NCBI GenBank assembly: GCA_963662175.1
Contig: OY759227.1
Span: 1,582,501 to 1,646,500, forward strand
DNA from: Aradus depressus
Lineage: Eukaryota > Arthropoda > Insecta > Hemiptera > Aradidae
Direction: 5' to 3'
DNA length: 64,000 nucleotides
How positions within the stretch are numbered: position 1 is the stretch's first letter; each line of letters opens with the position of its first letter. The position numbers were made by a program, and so were the translations under genes. The notes under the pieces were generated by a model. The model ran no database searches, was not told where the DNA came from, and worked only from the letters and a program-made list of their open reading frames with translations. Positions 21,315-33,087 of this stretch are shown piece after piece.

Positions 21315-22222
21315 TGAAGTGACCTTTGCTTGGGGGCTTTAAACTTTTATTAATTACTATGAAAATGATTTTACTTTTGGGGTTAACATGCGTACTCAGA
21401 AGGTGAACTAGGCTGTAGAGAATTTAGAGAACAATTTATAAGACAACATACATTTATTAACACAATTATTGACATATATTAGTGAGGCGTCCCTCCATAA
21501 TCGCACATCTGGAATAAAATATCTATCAAACATGAAATAAATTATATAGACTTAAATGTTCTGGTAACTCCCGCAACATAAAGGTGTCTATTGATGATCA
21601 GCCAGCCATTCGTCTCGATGTCGGAGAAAAATAAAATAAATGATTCCGTTACCTTGTAAGTCTTCTTTTTCTAACCACACTTAAGTCGGTGGTCTCTCCT
21701 CCAGGATCCACGACGATTGAGGAACTTCCAGTCCCTTCGAAGTAGGCAGCAGGGATGATTTCCCTCCAGCAGCAAAATGAGAGTCTTCGGTCTCCTACGT
21801 CCGGTCAAACAGGAGTCTCCTTCTTCCCACAGCTCAGCCAGGAATGTCTTCTCCCTCAATAGCTCAACTCTGACTCCTTTCTCGTAGCTGAACGAGGACC
21901 GACTAACTCCTCTAGTAGCTGACTGCAGACGACTACTACCTCCTCTGATAGCTCAAGACCGACTACCTCCACAGCTCAACGAGCAAGGTCCACCTCCTCT
22001 GACACTTCAACTACGACTCTCCTGTCTGTCTGTCCCGACAGCTCAACTAGGACCGACTACCTCCTCTGACACTTCAACTACGACTATCTTTCATACCGCA
22101 CTTCAGCGAGGAATCCTCCAATTTCCATCCCCTCCACTTCATGTATCTTCCACTAGTGCGCTTCTCGTGGTCGCTCTCATAACTATAATTAACAATCGTT
22201 CTGGGATATGCGATATATCACA
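21315..22222 (-). repeat. Element Ia 5' LTR
   Basis: Same sequence as 18150-19057, TG...CA ends. Confidence 0.85.
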
Positions 22223-24040
22223 ATATATGCCCATTTTTTTTTTTTTTTTTATAACTATTTACAATTATTAAACTTATATATATACGTACCTAATTTCTAA
22301 TAAACAAAAACAAATATTAATCTAAAAATTTACAATTAATCCTTAACCTAAAGAAAATGTTAACTTAAATTTATAAAAATTGGAACTAATTGAACATAAA
22401 AAAAATATAATACTAAATTTTTACATATTTACAGGATCAGTCATAAAATCAAGTCATGAAATCAAGTTTGGAAATAATCAAGTTGGATGCAGATTTAAGA
22501 AATTGCCAATTATTTTACTTTCCGCCTTTACCATCAATATACAATTGTATGTATTCAAAATAATTATATAAAAAGATTGTATATAAAAAAATTTTCTTGA
22601 AATGATAATTAAATAAATCCTTCGGTTTTACTTCATCACGCTTCCAAAATATATCATAGCAATGAAAATTAGACCTCACGCCGGGTAATAAGGAATACAA
22701 ATTTAATTTATTTAATATATATAGTACTTGTCTTTTGAGGTATTAAATTCTTTGAGACGTCCTTCATACTTCCTAACTAAAAAAAATGTATCTCACATAT
22801 ATTTCAATTCAATTTACTTCCCTAACTAATTACACCCTAAGAATACTTTCGCCGATGTAGCAAAATTACGATTCCTCCTGTCTCAGGTAGGCAACCAACA
22901 CTACAATATAAATCTCCATTATATCGCTAGTTCTTTCTAGTCGACATACAAAAATCATCTTCCAAGCAGAAAAAAAAATATATATCTCCAATATATCGCT
23001 AGTTCTTTCTAGTCGACACACAAAAAAATCATCTCCCACAGATCAAAAAAAATATATATCTCTAATTAATCACTATCTCTTACTAGGATTAAAAATAATA
23101 TCTCCCAAAACAAATCTATATAATCCCGACGTCTAAAAGAATGTCATCAGCAATTGAATTCAAAACTTCTCTATTAACTTCTCTAATTAATATACCCTTT
23201 GTTTGTTCCTATACCTAAAGTTATATAATGTGCTCCTACAACTCTTCTCATCTACTCTCTCTATTAAAGAAATTTACGTAGAAAAACATGTTACTCAGAA
23301 TAATAAATGAAATTTTCTAAATAATAGAATTTATAATAACAAAAATTTACTAACCTATGCATACATACAATTTATATAATATATTATCCTTTCAAGGCTT
23401 CTATACAGTTTCGTTCGTCTTTCTAATTTATAATATTATTATGATTTAGTCACGTCCGGTATCCTAGCTGAACAGTTCCGAAACAGAAAATCTGTCCCCT
23501 TGACTCGGCCTCAGGAAGTTCGTCATGTCTCCAAAGAGATCTAGGCATCTCTCAGCCTGCTGATTATCTTTCTAACATTTTTCTAAAAAAAAATCTAATA
23601 AAAAAAAAATCTATCTTCTTCCATATTATGTTCGTAAAAAAAAATCAGTTGTATGTATATGTTTTAATTTTCAATAATATCATTATTAACATGTAAGTCT
23701 CAAATAAATAATTTGTATATGTTAAATTTGGATGACTAATCCCTAAATATAATCTTAGATAATTTTATACTGATCCTAACATATAATCTAATCCTAAAAA
23801 AAATATAATTCCTAATTACTTTAAACACAGAACTATACCAAAATTCATTCATACTCTTCATGTACCAAAATTCTCTTATTCAAAAAATAAATTTATCATC
23901 CATACTATTATATTAGTCCATGGTCACTTCGTCATATTTTAAATTAATCCTAATTCTGTCATGTTAGTCTGTCAGTCATTTCCTCAAACTCATCCGAGTT
24001 GCAAAAAAAATAGGTTCACTATAAAAAGTGGCTAATGCAA
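22223..24040. other. Element I non-coding region with ~70-bp tandem units
   Basis: No gene. About 22905-23110 contains two clear and one decayed copy of a ~70-bp unit (centre: atatcgctagttctttctag, then tcgaca and aaaaatcatct). The rest is AT-rich. Confidence 0.5.
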
Positions 24041-25072
24041 TTATATTGCAAAGCCCAAATTTAATTTTATCTTTTTCCGGATGCCCCGGCGAATTATGTC
24101 TTTAAAAATCCCCTCCCCCTTCTCTAAATATTTGTTCAGTGTTAATTTTCTCCTTAATACCTGTTTGAATGCTTTTACTCTCTTTTTAAAATTGTTCTTA
24201 TAACTTTTATTAGCCTCCTTTCTATTTCCAGTTTGTCTGTAAGTTTTAACTATATTTTCTTTAAAATTAAAATTTGTCTTTTGTTTGTTGTCCTCAGTCT
24301 GTTCGTTTGTTTTGTCTAATAACATCAAAATGTTCCTTTCACTCTGTCCATCCACATCAACATTCATCCTATTTTCTTGAATTTCATTTAATACTAATTT
24401 TTCTACATTTTGACTCTCTTCCTCCACCTCTTTCTCTAAAATTTGGGTCTGTTCCTCCCCACTGTTATTCTCTGTTCCTTCTACCTCATCAACTTGTGAC
24501 TGACTGTCAATAATAAGAACCTCTTTTTCTACTTCAGAATTCCCTTCATCCAACTTGTTAATTTTTTGAATAAAGTGCTTTTCTAAGTTTTCTCCTGCTT
24601 TATTTATCCTACTTTCAACTCTTTCATTTTCTATTTGAATTTTCTCTAATTGGTTCATCAAATTGTCCACCTTTTTATTTAATTTAACTTCTAAATTTTT
24701 AATGTCGCCTCTTAAATTTGTCTCTAATTTTCCTAATTTGTCCCCCATTTCCCTTTTTAAATTTGTCTCTAAATTTCCTAATTTATTACTTTGCTCTTCC
24801 ATTTTTTGATTCATATCCCCCATTTCCCCAGTTAACTTTGTTAACACAACACGGAGCCATTCCATATCAGGAGCAGCAATGCCCTCTTTTTCTTTATCTT
24901 TATTTACCCCCTCCCCTTGCGACTCCTCACCTGTACCCTGCATGGACTCCATTGCGGCTGGAGTCTCCCTTTCTCTATCTTCCGATAACTCCATATCGGA
25001 TCTTTCCTCCGAACTTGACCCTTCCTCTCTACTTTCCTCCTCTAATCTCGCTTGTCCTCTGGTAATTGGCAT
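24041..25072 (-). CDS. Coiled-coil Gag-like protein of Element I
   Basis: 343 residues, MPITRGQARLEEESREEGSS first. An acidic N-terminus (residues 1-65) leads to a long coiled coil (about 75-175) with repeated units (NKLGNLETNLKREMGD, then KLGKLETNLRGDIKN). An acidic middle and a strongly basic end follow (VKAFKQVLRRKLTLNKYLEK, DIIRRGIRKKIKLNLGFAI). Near-identical closing words (EIIRRGIRKK) end the ORF of Element III at 41243. I see no capsid major-homology motif, no zinc knuckle and no enzyme. It sits immediately inside the 5' LTR, where Gag is expected. Gag identity is inferred from position and from the N-terminal style of some insect gypsy polyproteins. Confidence 0.6.
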   Translation of the reverse strand: MPITRGQARLEEESREEGSSSEERSDMELSEDRERETPAAMESMQGTGEESQGEGVNKDKEKEGIAAPDMEWLRVVLTKLTGEMGDMNQKMEEQSNKLGNLETNLKREMGDKLGKLETNLRGDIKNLEVKLNKKVDNLMNQLEKIQIENERVESRINKAGENLEKHFIQKINKLDEGNSEVEKEVLIIDSQSQVDEVEGTENNSGEEQTQILEKEVEEESQNVEKLVLNEIQENRMNVDVDGQSERNILMLLDKTNEQTEDNKQKTNFNFKENIVKTYRQTGNRKEANKSYKNNFKKRVKAFKQVLRRKLTLNKYLEKGEGIFKDIIRRGIRKKIKLNLGFAI

Positions 25073-25330
25073 TTTCTTACTTTACTAAATATATAATTAC
25101 TAAACAAAAACAATGTTATATAAAATAGTAACCTTCTTTTGAAGTTGGCAAAAAAAAAATTATTTCTCAAAATTAAATGTAACCCTTATTTGTCTCTATT
25201 CTATCCTTTTCATCTTTTTCAACCTATTTCCCTACTTTAATTAATATAAAAAAATTCTCCCATCAAGGTTTTGCCAAAATATGATGGGGCTTTGTGGCGA
25301 AAATCGTCCACACAAGGGATATGCCAAAAA

Positions 25331-26131
25331 TGTGATTAAAAGCTTGTTTGCTACCACATTTCCTGTAGAAATTTGATCTCTTTTGTTTATTTAAATTTTG
25401 ATTTCTACAGTAGTTTGCCGAAAATTGCCCTAAAAAAATATTATCAATAATTTAAGACGTGCAATTTTTAAGAAAGTACACGTATACAACGAAAAAAATT
25501 CAATTTAACAAACTTTACACTTGGATTCACAAAGAGATACCAATTTTTAATAATTTTAAATAATATTAATTTCTAATCCAAAGGTTTTGTTAAATGATAC
25601 TACTGGGACAACAGGGAAGATGAATAGGATAGAATTTGTAGAGGACAAATAATTGGGTTATTATCTATATTTACATATTTAAATTTAAAAAAAAAACTTA
25701 TTTGAACAAACAAAACAAAATTTTACAATGGCACAAAAACATTAAATTAATACTTAAAAAACTATTTCTTTTTTTATTTGGGCATATTGAAAAATATATA
25801 TTATTAATTGTACCTTCTCGACGCCTCTACCAAAAAAAACCAGACCCCGTCAACTCTTCACACTTTAATTCCACCCCAGTCAACTTTCATTTAATTGTTC
25901 AACTTCATTTTTATTTAAAACATATCAAACCACATGCACCGTTTAAGAGCTAGCTCACGACTCCATTACATTTTAACACTATTTCACAGCTGTTTTTTAT
26001 ATGTTTTCTTGTTTTGTTTCTCAAACACCTTGATATATATCTAATATATATATGATATTAGATTATAATAAAAAAATTACCTCTTTTCATTAAAATATTC
26101 ATTAAAAAAATGTTCCGTAGTGTACATCACA
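25331..26131 (-). repeat. Element I 5' LTR
   Basis: Partner of 17010-17809, with only scattered single-base differences. Confidence 0.8.
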
Positions 26132-26141
26132 TAATATTACA

Positions 26142-27153
26142 AAAATTTCTTATAATCATCTTTTTTTTAAAATAAATTATGAACATTACAACAAACTGCT
26201 CATTGTACAATTTTCAATAATACGACCAATATGGAGATATGATATGTGATTTTACATTTGACTTTTAATGTATCTTCATGAATCTAAAATAATTTTAAGA
26301 GAAGTTACGTTTTCCTTTTTAAGGCATTTCTTTTATGAAGTTATAGACCGTTTATATTTTTTTTTTTAACGTAGATAAAAAATTGTACTCATCGTCTTGA
26401 TGATCGGTTGATATGAATGACTCCTCCTCCAGTCAGCAAAATCGTCTCATCAAACCCTCTTCACCATGTGGGTTTCAGCCATTGTTCGCTCAATCCATGA
26501 AGTTAATCCGAAGATATAACGAGCATCCGATACTTCCAGTCCGATCCTATGGTATATGGGTATCCATATCCGGAGCTGTTCAGGGGGAAATTAGTGTGGA
26601 CTTTACTGCACTACATTTAATAAAAAATAAAAACTTGGGAACTACATTCGGTCAAAAGACCGGAGTAGGGAACTCTAGTTCGGTGACCACTCTCTCACTC
26701 TCCCTTCACTACTCTCTTGGATTCCTCACCAGTTTTTTTTCTCCCCTCTCCAATCTATCACACCGTGGACACAATTCATTATATTATATTGTTGTTGTTT
26801 TTTTATGCCTTTTTATTTTAAACCTCCTCGTTCTGTCCCCGCGCCATTTTAATTTCGTCTTCAAGATTTATGTCGGCCATTTTGAATCAAAAATTTTCCA
26901 AACTCATACAAACTTAATTTATAAATGAAATATACCAAATTAACAATCGCCTTTCTGCGTCTTATATGTCTACCATCCTTGCCCTTCTGTATAAACAAAA
27001 TTTTAACCAGATAATTAACATAAAAAAAATTTCACATATGAAATCCAAAGCACTTGGAAAAATTATTCTTAAATTCTTTTAAAACTGTTTTTCTTCGATA
27101 TTAATTACTTTTAAAATGATTTTGGCCTTTTGCCACACAAGTTGGGCGACAAA
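26142..27153. other. Internal region of Element 0, no secure gene
   Basis: A 171-codon + strand frame (26413-26928) has no recognisable motif and ends in a low-complexity Leu/Phe-rich part. I treat it as chance, since the element reads on the - strand. Confidence 0.35.
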
Positions 27154-27487
27154 TGAGACAACCAACATAGGGTACTCTTTTAAATAATCTCAGGGTTCTA
27201 TTTAATTATATTTTCATGAATTCTTTTAAGGAGCGGATAGACATGCCAGACACAGAATCTTTCTTACCTGGGTTTGTATAAAGACAAACATATTAATATT
27301 TAGAATTTAAAATTGGAAAAGAAAGGGCGATTCAAAAAATTAAAAAATTTTACATAGATTTAACATTCATATATTTTTATATACTCTTTTTACGACATTA
27401 ATATTACAAAAATAGTTATTTCTTTTTATTTTACTTTACTTTACCCATTTTCCTGGGTGTCCATCCTGTGACAGGTGACTCGAACCG

Positions 27488-27489
<2 letters not shown>

Positions 27490-27519
<30 letters not shown>
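27490..27519. repeat. (TA)n microsatellite, left flank of the gypsy element
   Basis: About 15 ta units directly abut the LTR that begins at 27520. The tract resumes at 32074-32084 and again at 36563-36588 once the two LTR elements between are removed. Confidence 0.8.
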
Positions 27520-27523
<4 letters not shown>

Positions 27524-27658
27524 AGTCTGTTTTAAAGATTTTATTATTCAAGGAATAATTAAATTACAAGTCAACAAACAAACTAAAACTTCTTACAGCT
27601 GTCACTAAAGTCGTTCCTAGGGCCGTCACTAGGGAGCTGGAGAGTTTACATCTTTACA
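27520..27658 (-). repeat. Gypsy 3' LTR
   Basis: 139 bp, matches 31935-32073. Confidence 0.85.
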
Positions 27659-27673
27659 CCTCCCCCTCCAAGG

Positions 27674-28652
27674 TCAGCACGCAGCAGGAGTCAGCTTATT
27701 GCTGTGAAAAAAATTCAAGTTTTTTCTGCGACGTCCACAGTAAACTTCGTAGAAACAGGACGAGATGCGACGCACAATAGGAAAAGGCCCTATCCTTACT
27801 GGATCCATCTTGTTTCTATTAAGTTTACTTCCATTCTCAATATACACTAAGTCTCCTACGTTAAAGGAATGTTGTCGTCGTGTTTTGTCTACTCTCGCTT
27901 TGTTAATTTCAAAATTGTGCATGGAGTTCAAGAATGCCTGTTTTCTGTCATCTTCCAGTGTATTGGTAGAGTAGGTAGGAACATGAATGGGAGAAATACT
28001 AGACCGCTTTCCAAGAAGGAGATATTCTGGGGCAAACTTTGTAGAGCTGTGAAATGTACTATTGTATTCAGCTGTGCATTTCTCGGCTATCGTAGACCAA
28101 GCTGTTTTATGATCAGAGCTATTTATCTGGCAACGTATTCTGTTCACAAGCGTTTGGTTAAGCCGTTCATTAAGTCCATTCGACTTTGCAAGTCAACGCT
28201 CGTAAATATAAGTTGAATATTCATCTTATCCACATATCTTTTCAGTTCTTCAGACTGTATGCCTGTATATTGGTCGGTTAACAAAATAGTAATTTCGCTT
28301 TTGCTACTGGGTCAATAAATTGGATGAAATCTTTGGCACATTGAGTACTTGATGTGCGAGTCCATGCATAGCGCGTAAAGTGGTCCACCAGAAGGTGTAT
28401 ATATTTCTTAGGTGACCGATTCCCACCAAAACCCCCTATCGTGTCTAATGACATAATCTCGTATGGTCTGAGTGCAGGTCCAAGTTTTGACATAAATCCG
28501 ATGGCTCGGCCCCTGCGAACTTTATTTTCCAAACATACAGAACAGTTCTTACAAAATTCACTGACCAGTTGGTCTAAATTTTTGAAGTAGTAGATCGGTC
28601 TGATAGTGGCAATCAACTGCGCAGATCCTATATGGCCATATTTATTGTGCAC
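27674..28652 (-). pseudogene. Gypsy integrase, broken near its core
   Basis: 28278-28652 carries the N-terminal zinc-binding part (HNKYGHIG with H-x3-H, CKNCSVC) and the first catalytic Asp region (MSLDTIGGFGG; HLLVDHFTRYAW). 27674-28147 carries the end (AEYNSTFHSSTKFAPEYLL; GDLVYIENGSKLNRNK; IGPFPIVRR, a GPY/F-type motif). Between 28147 and 28278 the frame is broken around the second Asp and Glu, so the enzyme is not functional as read. Confidence 0.75.
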
Positions 28653-28673
28653 AAGTTGAATTATTTTTTTTCC

Positions 28674-29270
28674 TTACTCAGCCGAGACAAATATTCTTGG
28701 TTTCGCATGTATGGTTTTAAAAGTAATATTTTGGCGAGATTCCGTTTTCTTTGCGGCATGTAGTTCTGTACGATTATCTCGTTGCTCCTTTTTGATATCC
28801 TGTAACTGTATTAAATTCACAACTTGAACAACATCCTCATTTTCAAAGTACTCAAGAACGGGATAACGTGACAAAAGGTCCGCCAGAATATTTTCTTTAC
28901 CTTTCTTATAAACAATCTTAAAATTAATTTGGGATAAGAAATAAATTAAGTCCCCCAATATCTCATCTGTTCTGGCCTTCGTTTTTAAATTTTCCAACGG
29001 TCTGTGGTCGCTAAAAACAGTAAATTCCCTACCAATTAAGTAATATTGCCAGTATTTAATAGCATCCTTGATAGCTCTACATTCCAAGTGAATGATATCC
29101 ATCCGTTTTTCTCTTTCTGAAAGTTTTCTAGAGAAATATGCAACAGGATGTAATTGTCCATCATGTTGTGGTTGCTTCAACGCAGCCCCTATACCTTTAA
29201 AGATAGCATCAGTTTCAATAAATACATCTTTTCCAATATCATATATTGCCAATATCGGGGAAGAACACAA
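28674..29270 (-). pseudogene. Gypsy RNase H and connection
   Basis: The RNase H domain has FIETDAIFKGIGAAL, where family members usually show DAS, then VAYFSRKLSE, CRAIKDAIKYWQYYLIGREF, FSDHRPLENL and ADLLSRYP. The tail to 28674 is linker towards the integrase and contains no stop until then. A frame break separates it from the RT at about 29400. Confidence 0.75.
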
Positions 29271-29407
29271 GTATTCTTTAATTAAGGTGAAACATTTGTC
29301 ACACTCCTCTGTCCAAACAAATTCGACATTTTTGCTCAGTAATTTATGTAACGGCTCGAACTTCTGAGCGCTATTTTCAATATATTTTAAGTAGAAATTT
29401 ATTGATC

Positions 29408-30196
29408 CTAATATCTACGTACGCCCGATTTATCAGTCGGTCGTATAAGATCTCGAATTGCTTTTAAATTTTCTTGTGCCGGAGATACTTTATTTTCTTG
29501 GATAAGGTGGCCAAGGTATTTTACAGAGTGTGAACCGAAAGTGCATTTTGCTAACTTTAGTTTAAAACCGTCGCATTCTATAACTTTGAGAAATCGCTCA
29601 ATATGCATAATATGGTCTTCCCACGTTCTGGAAAATATCAAAATATCGTCAATATAGTTGACACAAAAGTCATCTAAACCATTTCTTCTTATGATATTAG
29701 ATAAAATTCGCTGGAAAATCGCCGGAGCGTTTTTCAACCCGAACGGTAGTACTTTAAACATGAATTTTCCATATTTCGTAATGAAAGATGTTTTCTCTCT
29801 GTCTTCTTTTTTCAAAAGAATGCACCAAAATGCAGAATTGATGTCCAGTACAGTATAGTATTTACAATTTGACACCTTATCAATAACGTCATTGATAGTG
29901 GGGAATGGATAACACTCTGGAACTACGATTTTATTCAAATTACGAAAATCGCAGCATAACCTTGATTTTCTACCGTCTTCTTTTTTGTATGCGAGCGTCA
30001 CTGGTGAAGCATATGGCGAATCAGATTCCTCTATGAGGTCAGCATCTAATAAGTTCTTAATCTGTGTTTTTATTTCTATTTCGTCTGGAATTGAGCATTT
30101 ATATGCTCGAGAAGTTACATATTCATCTCTAATTAATTTTATTTCAGCCTCTCGTGAATGCACCCGGCCAACATCAAATTTATCTTTAGCAAACAA
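29408..30196 (-). pseudogene. Gypsy reverse transcriptase
   Basis: 262 residues holding RT motifs in order: LIEESDSPYASPVTLAYKKE, RLCCDFRNLNKIV, YYTVLDINSAFWCI, SFITKYGKFMFKVLPFGLKN, APAIFQRILS, VNYIDDILIFSRTWEDH (catalytic YIDD) and VKYLGHLIQE. The domain itself is open, and frame breaks on either side isolate it from the protease and RNase H. Confidence 0.85.
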
Positions 30197-30229
30197 TCGT
30201 TTATGCTTCTCTATTAGGTCTATAATCTG

Positions 30230-30680
30230 TTTCTTTTTATTTTTGTCTTCTAAGTTTCCACAAGAGCCTGGATACTGTTCACATCAACATGTTGGGTAAC
30301 CTCATTAAAATCATCTTTCCTGTTTTTTTCTGTAATCTGTATTATCTGATTATTTGAATCTTTCTGATAAATATGCAAATTTTCATCTTGCAGCAGTTTA
30401 AATTTTTTTATTGCGTCCAACCCCAATAATAGGTCATATGAAAACTGACTATTTTTAATTACAAACGTGTCAAGGTTATCTGTTAAATTTCCAATTTTGA
30501 GAATAATATTTGCCCGGGCAGAACTGAAATTAAATCCATTTATAGTCCTGAAAACATTTTTACTTTTTTAAAACTTGATTTCAAGAAATCTACCATCTTC
30601 TGGTTTACTAAACTAATATTTGAACCAGTGTCATAAACTGCCTTTATCTGTTTCTGATTATCAATTAATACATTCAATTT
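30230..30680 (-). pseudogene. Gypsy aspartic protease region
   Basis: Read on the - strand, AVYDTGSNISLVNQK holds the catalytic DTG at 30624-30632, and a shifted frame continues FSYDLLLGLDAIKKF, the usual second protease signature. The T-run at 30566-30571 marks one frame slip. The domain lies between Gag and RT. Confidence 0.65.
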
Positions 30681-30709
30681 AATCAATGGATTTAACTTCC
30701 CCGGGTATT

Positions 30710-31885
30710 CTAGTTTAAATTGCTTTCATTCATTTCAATTTTCATCATGTCTGCTTCCCCAGCGTTGTAGTTAACAGCAATTTTGGAAGAATATGCGGCC
30801 TTATTTCTACATTCAGATGAAGGATGGAAACGGTTGGACCAGCCTAATGCTTCACACATAAAACAAGGATTTCTAGGTTTCATTGTATTATACGATTTTT
30901 TTTTCTCTTTTTCATTCCTTTCCCTCATTGTATCACTCTTTCTCTCAATTGATTGTAAGTTGTATGTATTAGGATCTTTTTTTTTCTTGTTAAAAGAATC
31001 ACAAAGCTTTCTCAATGCACCGAATAATTTTTCAATTGTTGATATTTCTTCCCTATCAAGTGCATCTTGGACCTCTATGGGCAAACCAACGACTATCATA
31101 TTAATTCTTGACAATACCGTTACATTCGTTTCTGCTTCAAGGCAAAGTTTTTCTTTTGCCAATGCATAATCAATCAAGGAGCCCCCTAAATATTTATAGT
31201 TATAAGCTTTTCTAACTTGGGACCAACCTTTATCAACAAATACTGATAAAAAAGAACTTTTCCATTCTGACCATCTACGGAGACCAATCTTTCGTAAATT
31301 CGCATTGTACCAATCCTTTGGGGCATCCTCGAGAAAAAATCTGAGAGCCTCAACCTTCTTTGTGTCGTCATTGATCGTATGTCGATTACATTCAGTCTCA
31401 AACTGTACTAGCCAGTCAATCGAATTCTGTTTCCTATAAAATTTTCCCAATACAAACTGTTTTTCAATTTGATTCAGCTTAATTTCGTCGTTTTGACTTA
31501 ATTTAGTTTCTAATTCTTTGATTCTTCTTATTTAAAAAAACGCATCCGATGTCTCTGCAGCAATACCTATCTGTACCCTTGTATCCAATTCTTCTAAAGG
31601 TAGATTTTTAAAACTTAGATTATCTCCTTCATCAAAATATTCTATTTTTAAGTCATTGTCTATCTTAATACTAACCTTTCTATAACCATTGATTGGTTTT
31701 ATAGCTGTAATAACACTTTTAATAATAGATTTAGAGTACAGTACCTTATGATCTCTCAGATCTTGATATTCCTCAGGAAATCCATACCACATCACTTTAT
31801 CTTCTGATACGCCCATTAATTCAAACAATCCTTCACTTCTCTTGACAATATGTACAAACATTTTAGGTTCTTCGTTCTTAGCCAT
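30710..31885 (-). pseudogene. Gypsy Gag: N-terminal ORF and capsid with zinc knuckle
   Basis: 31532-31885 opens with MAKNEEPKMFVHIVKR and ends before a stop at 31532. 30710-31450 carries the capsid-like part (DWLVQFETECNRH, ALRFFLEDAPKDWYNANL, EWKSSFLSVF, GSLIDYALAKEKLCLEAE) and an unusual zinc motif C-x2-C-x9-H-x4-C (CFMCEALGWSNRFHPSSEC). About 80 bp between the two parts is out of frame. Confidence 0.65.
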
Positions 31886-31934
31886 TATATAAATTTTTAT
31901 TTTTTTATTGTCTAAATGCTGATGTAATTTATTT

Positions 31935-32073
31935 TGTAAGTCTGTTTTAAAGATTTTATTATTCAAGGAATAATTAAATTACAAGTCAACAAACAAACTA
32001 AAACTTCTTACAGCTGTCACTAAAGTCGTTCCTAGGGCCGTCACTAGGGAGCTGGAGAGTTTACATCTTTACA
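31935..32073 (-). repeat. Gypsy 5' LTR
   Basis: 139 bp, matches 27520-27658. Confidence 0.85.
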
Positions 32074-32084
32074 TATATATATAT

Positions 32085-32942
32085 TGTGACGTGTAGAATG
32101 GGGGGGTCACAAAGAATAAAAGAAATTGTTATTCTTTATAAAAATAGTAGAAAAAAAATAGTAAGTACAAATAAATAAAAATGTAGGTACATCTTGGCAA
32201 AAGATATTAAAAGTAAGAAAAAAGAATATGATTAATTGTAAAAGAAAAGACAAACCTGATGACATTGGGTGGGAGAAAAGATGGCGAGAAGGGCAGAAGG
32301 AGCCGACTCGTGGTAGTAGGGTTTTGTAGGATCTTGGAGGAGGTGTGGTGTGATTTAGAGCATCTTGGAGGAGGTGTAGTCTGTTTTTGGAGGAACTTGG
32401 AGGAGGTGTCGGGTGTTTTGAAGAGCGTAGAAGGAGCGTAGAAGATGGAAGATAGCACATTTATATGAAGGATTGTCGTGGAAGAAGAATAAAGAAAAGT
32501 CCCGAGAAGGTTAAATTTTGTATATGGAAGGCAGAAAAGGCTGAGAAGAAAGTTACGAAGAAGGAAAGATACAAAAGAGGATATAGGATGCCGTGAGTTG
32601 CCAGAAATTTTATAATCCATATTTGTAACCATATAGTTTGTTGTCATTTGCCAAGAGTACATTTTTTTGTCTAAATTAACTTATAGGAGGTATATTTAAT
32701 CTATTGTCAAAAAATTATAATAGTTCACTAACCCATTAACCTTTTTTTTTAAACCATTTACAAAAAGAAATTAAAAATATACAACTTATAAAACATTATG
32801 ATTTAAAAATGTAGTTATCATTTTTCCTTTATTTTTACCTAAGCACTCTAAATAAGGAAAAGAATGCCACCCCTGTTTTTTTTGTTAGATTAATAAATTA
32901 AAGTAGGAAACTAATCAATTCATAGAATCATTAGTTGTCTCA
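32085..32942 (+). repeat. Element II 5' LTR
   Basis: Contains repeated words catcttggaggaggtg at 32310-32410. Partner at 35705-36562. Confidence 0.85.
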
Positions 32943-33087
32943 TTGGCGCCGAACGTTTTGGCAATAAAAATGATGGAATAGAGGGAAAAAAAAAAAATTT
33001 TGAGTTGTCCAGATTTATAAGTTTAGAAATTGCTGTGATATATTGTATGTATTATATTTATTATAGAGGATAGATTTGTGAAGCAAG

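Larger units (their letters stand above)
18150..22222 (-). mobile_element. Innermost nested LTR element (Element Ia), young, pol-less
   Basis: Two 908-bp LTRs (18150-19057 and 21315-22222, TGAAGTGACC...ATATCACA) look identical by eye, implying a recent insertion. The 4-bp flanks are both atat. On the - strand a primer site TGGTGGATTGTGCCGGG lies just inside the right (5') LTR, and a tract reading aaagggaggcaat precedes the left (3') LTR. One ORF, 20368-21210. The remaining 1.3 kb (19058-20367) is non-coding. Confidence 0.85.
17010..26131 (-). mobile_element. Middle nested LTR element (Element I), Gag-like ORF only
   Basis: LTRs 17010-17809 and 25331-26131 (TGTGATTAAA...CATCACA, ~800 bp) are near-identical. 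Read on the - strand the 5' LTR is the right one. A primer site TGGCATATCCCTTGTGTGG follows it, and a purine-rich tract precedes the left LTR. Flanking bases taaaa/taata form a 5-bp target duplication with one mismatch. The inner element 18150-22222 must be removed to read it. The only ORF is the Gag-like 24041-25072. Confidence 0.75.
16761..27408 (-). mobile_element. Outer LTR element of a three-level nest (Element 0)
   Basis: A ~255-bp LTR, TGAGACAACC...ATTACA, is seen intact at 27154-27408. It is also seen at 16761-17005 continued at 26132-26141 after removal of the nested element. On the - strand, sequence next to the right LTR (27130-27153) reads as a weak primer site (TGTCGCCCAACTTGTGTGG). 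The internal part is only ~1 kb (26142-27153), so this is a tiny non-autonomous element. No target duplication is obvious. Confidence 0.55.
27520..32073 (-). mobile_element. Ty3/gypsy LTR retrotransposon with 139-bp LTRs, decayed ORFs
   Basis: LTRs 27520-27658 and 31935-32073 (TGTAAGTCTG...TCTTTACA) look identical. The element reads on the - strand, with a purine tract (ggagggggagg) before the left LTR. Domain order is N-terminal ORF, Gag with zinc knuckle, protease, RT, RNase H, integrase, as in Ty3/gypsy. The sequence after the 5' LTR (aaataaattacatcagc) lacks the usual TGG start of a primer site. It sits in a TA microsatellite. The coding region is broken in several places although the LTRs match well. 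Confidence 0.85.

Noticed and set aside
24718..25065. Hydrophobic + strand frame resembling a membrane protein
   Set aside because: Antisense shadow of the acidic start of the Gag-like ORF 24041-25072.
26413..26928. 171-codon + strand frame inside Element 0
   Set aside because: Opposite to the element, no recognisable domain and a low-complexity second half.
32207..32662. Overlapping - strand frames in the Element II LTR (150 and 117 codons), repeated at 35727-36282
   Set aside because: They lie wholly within the two LTR copies, are low-complexity Ser/Pro/Phe-rich and have no motif. Their duplication only reflects the LTR repeat.
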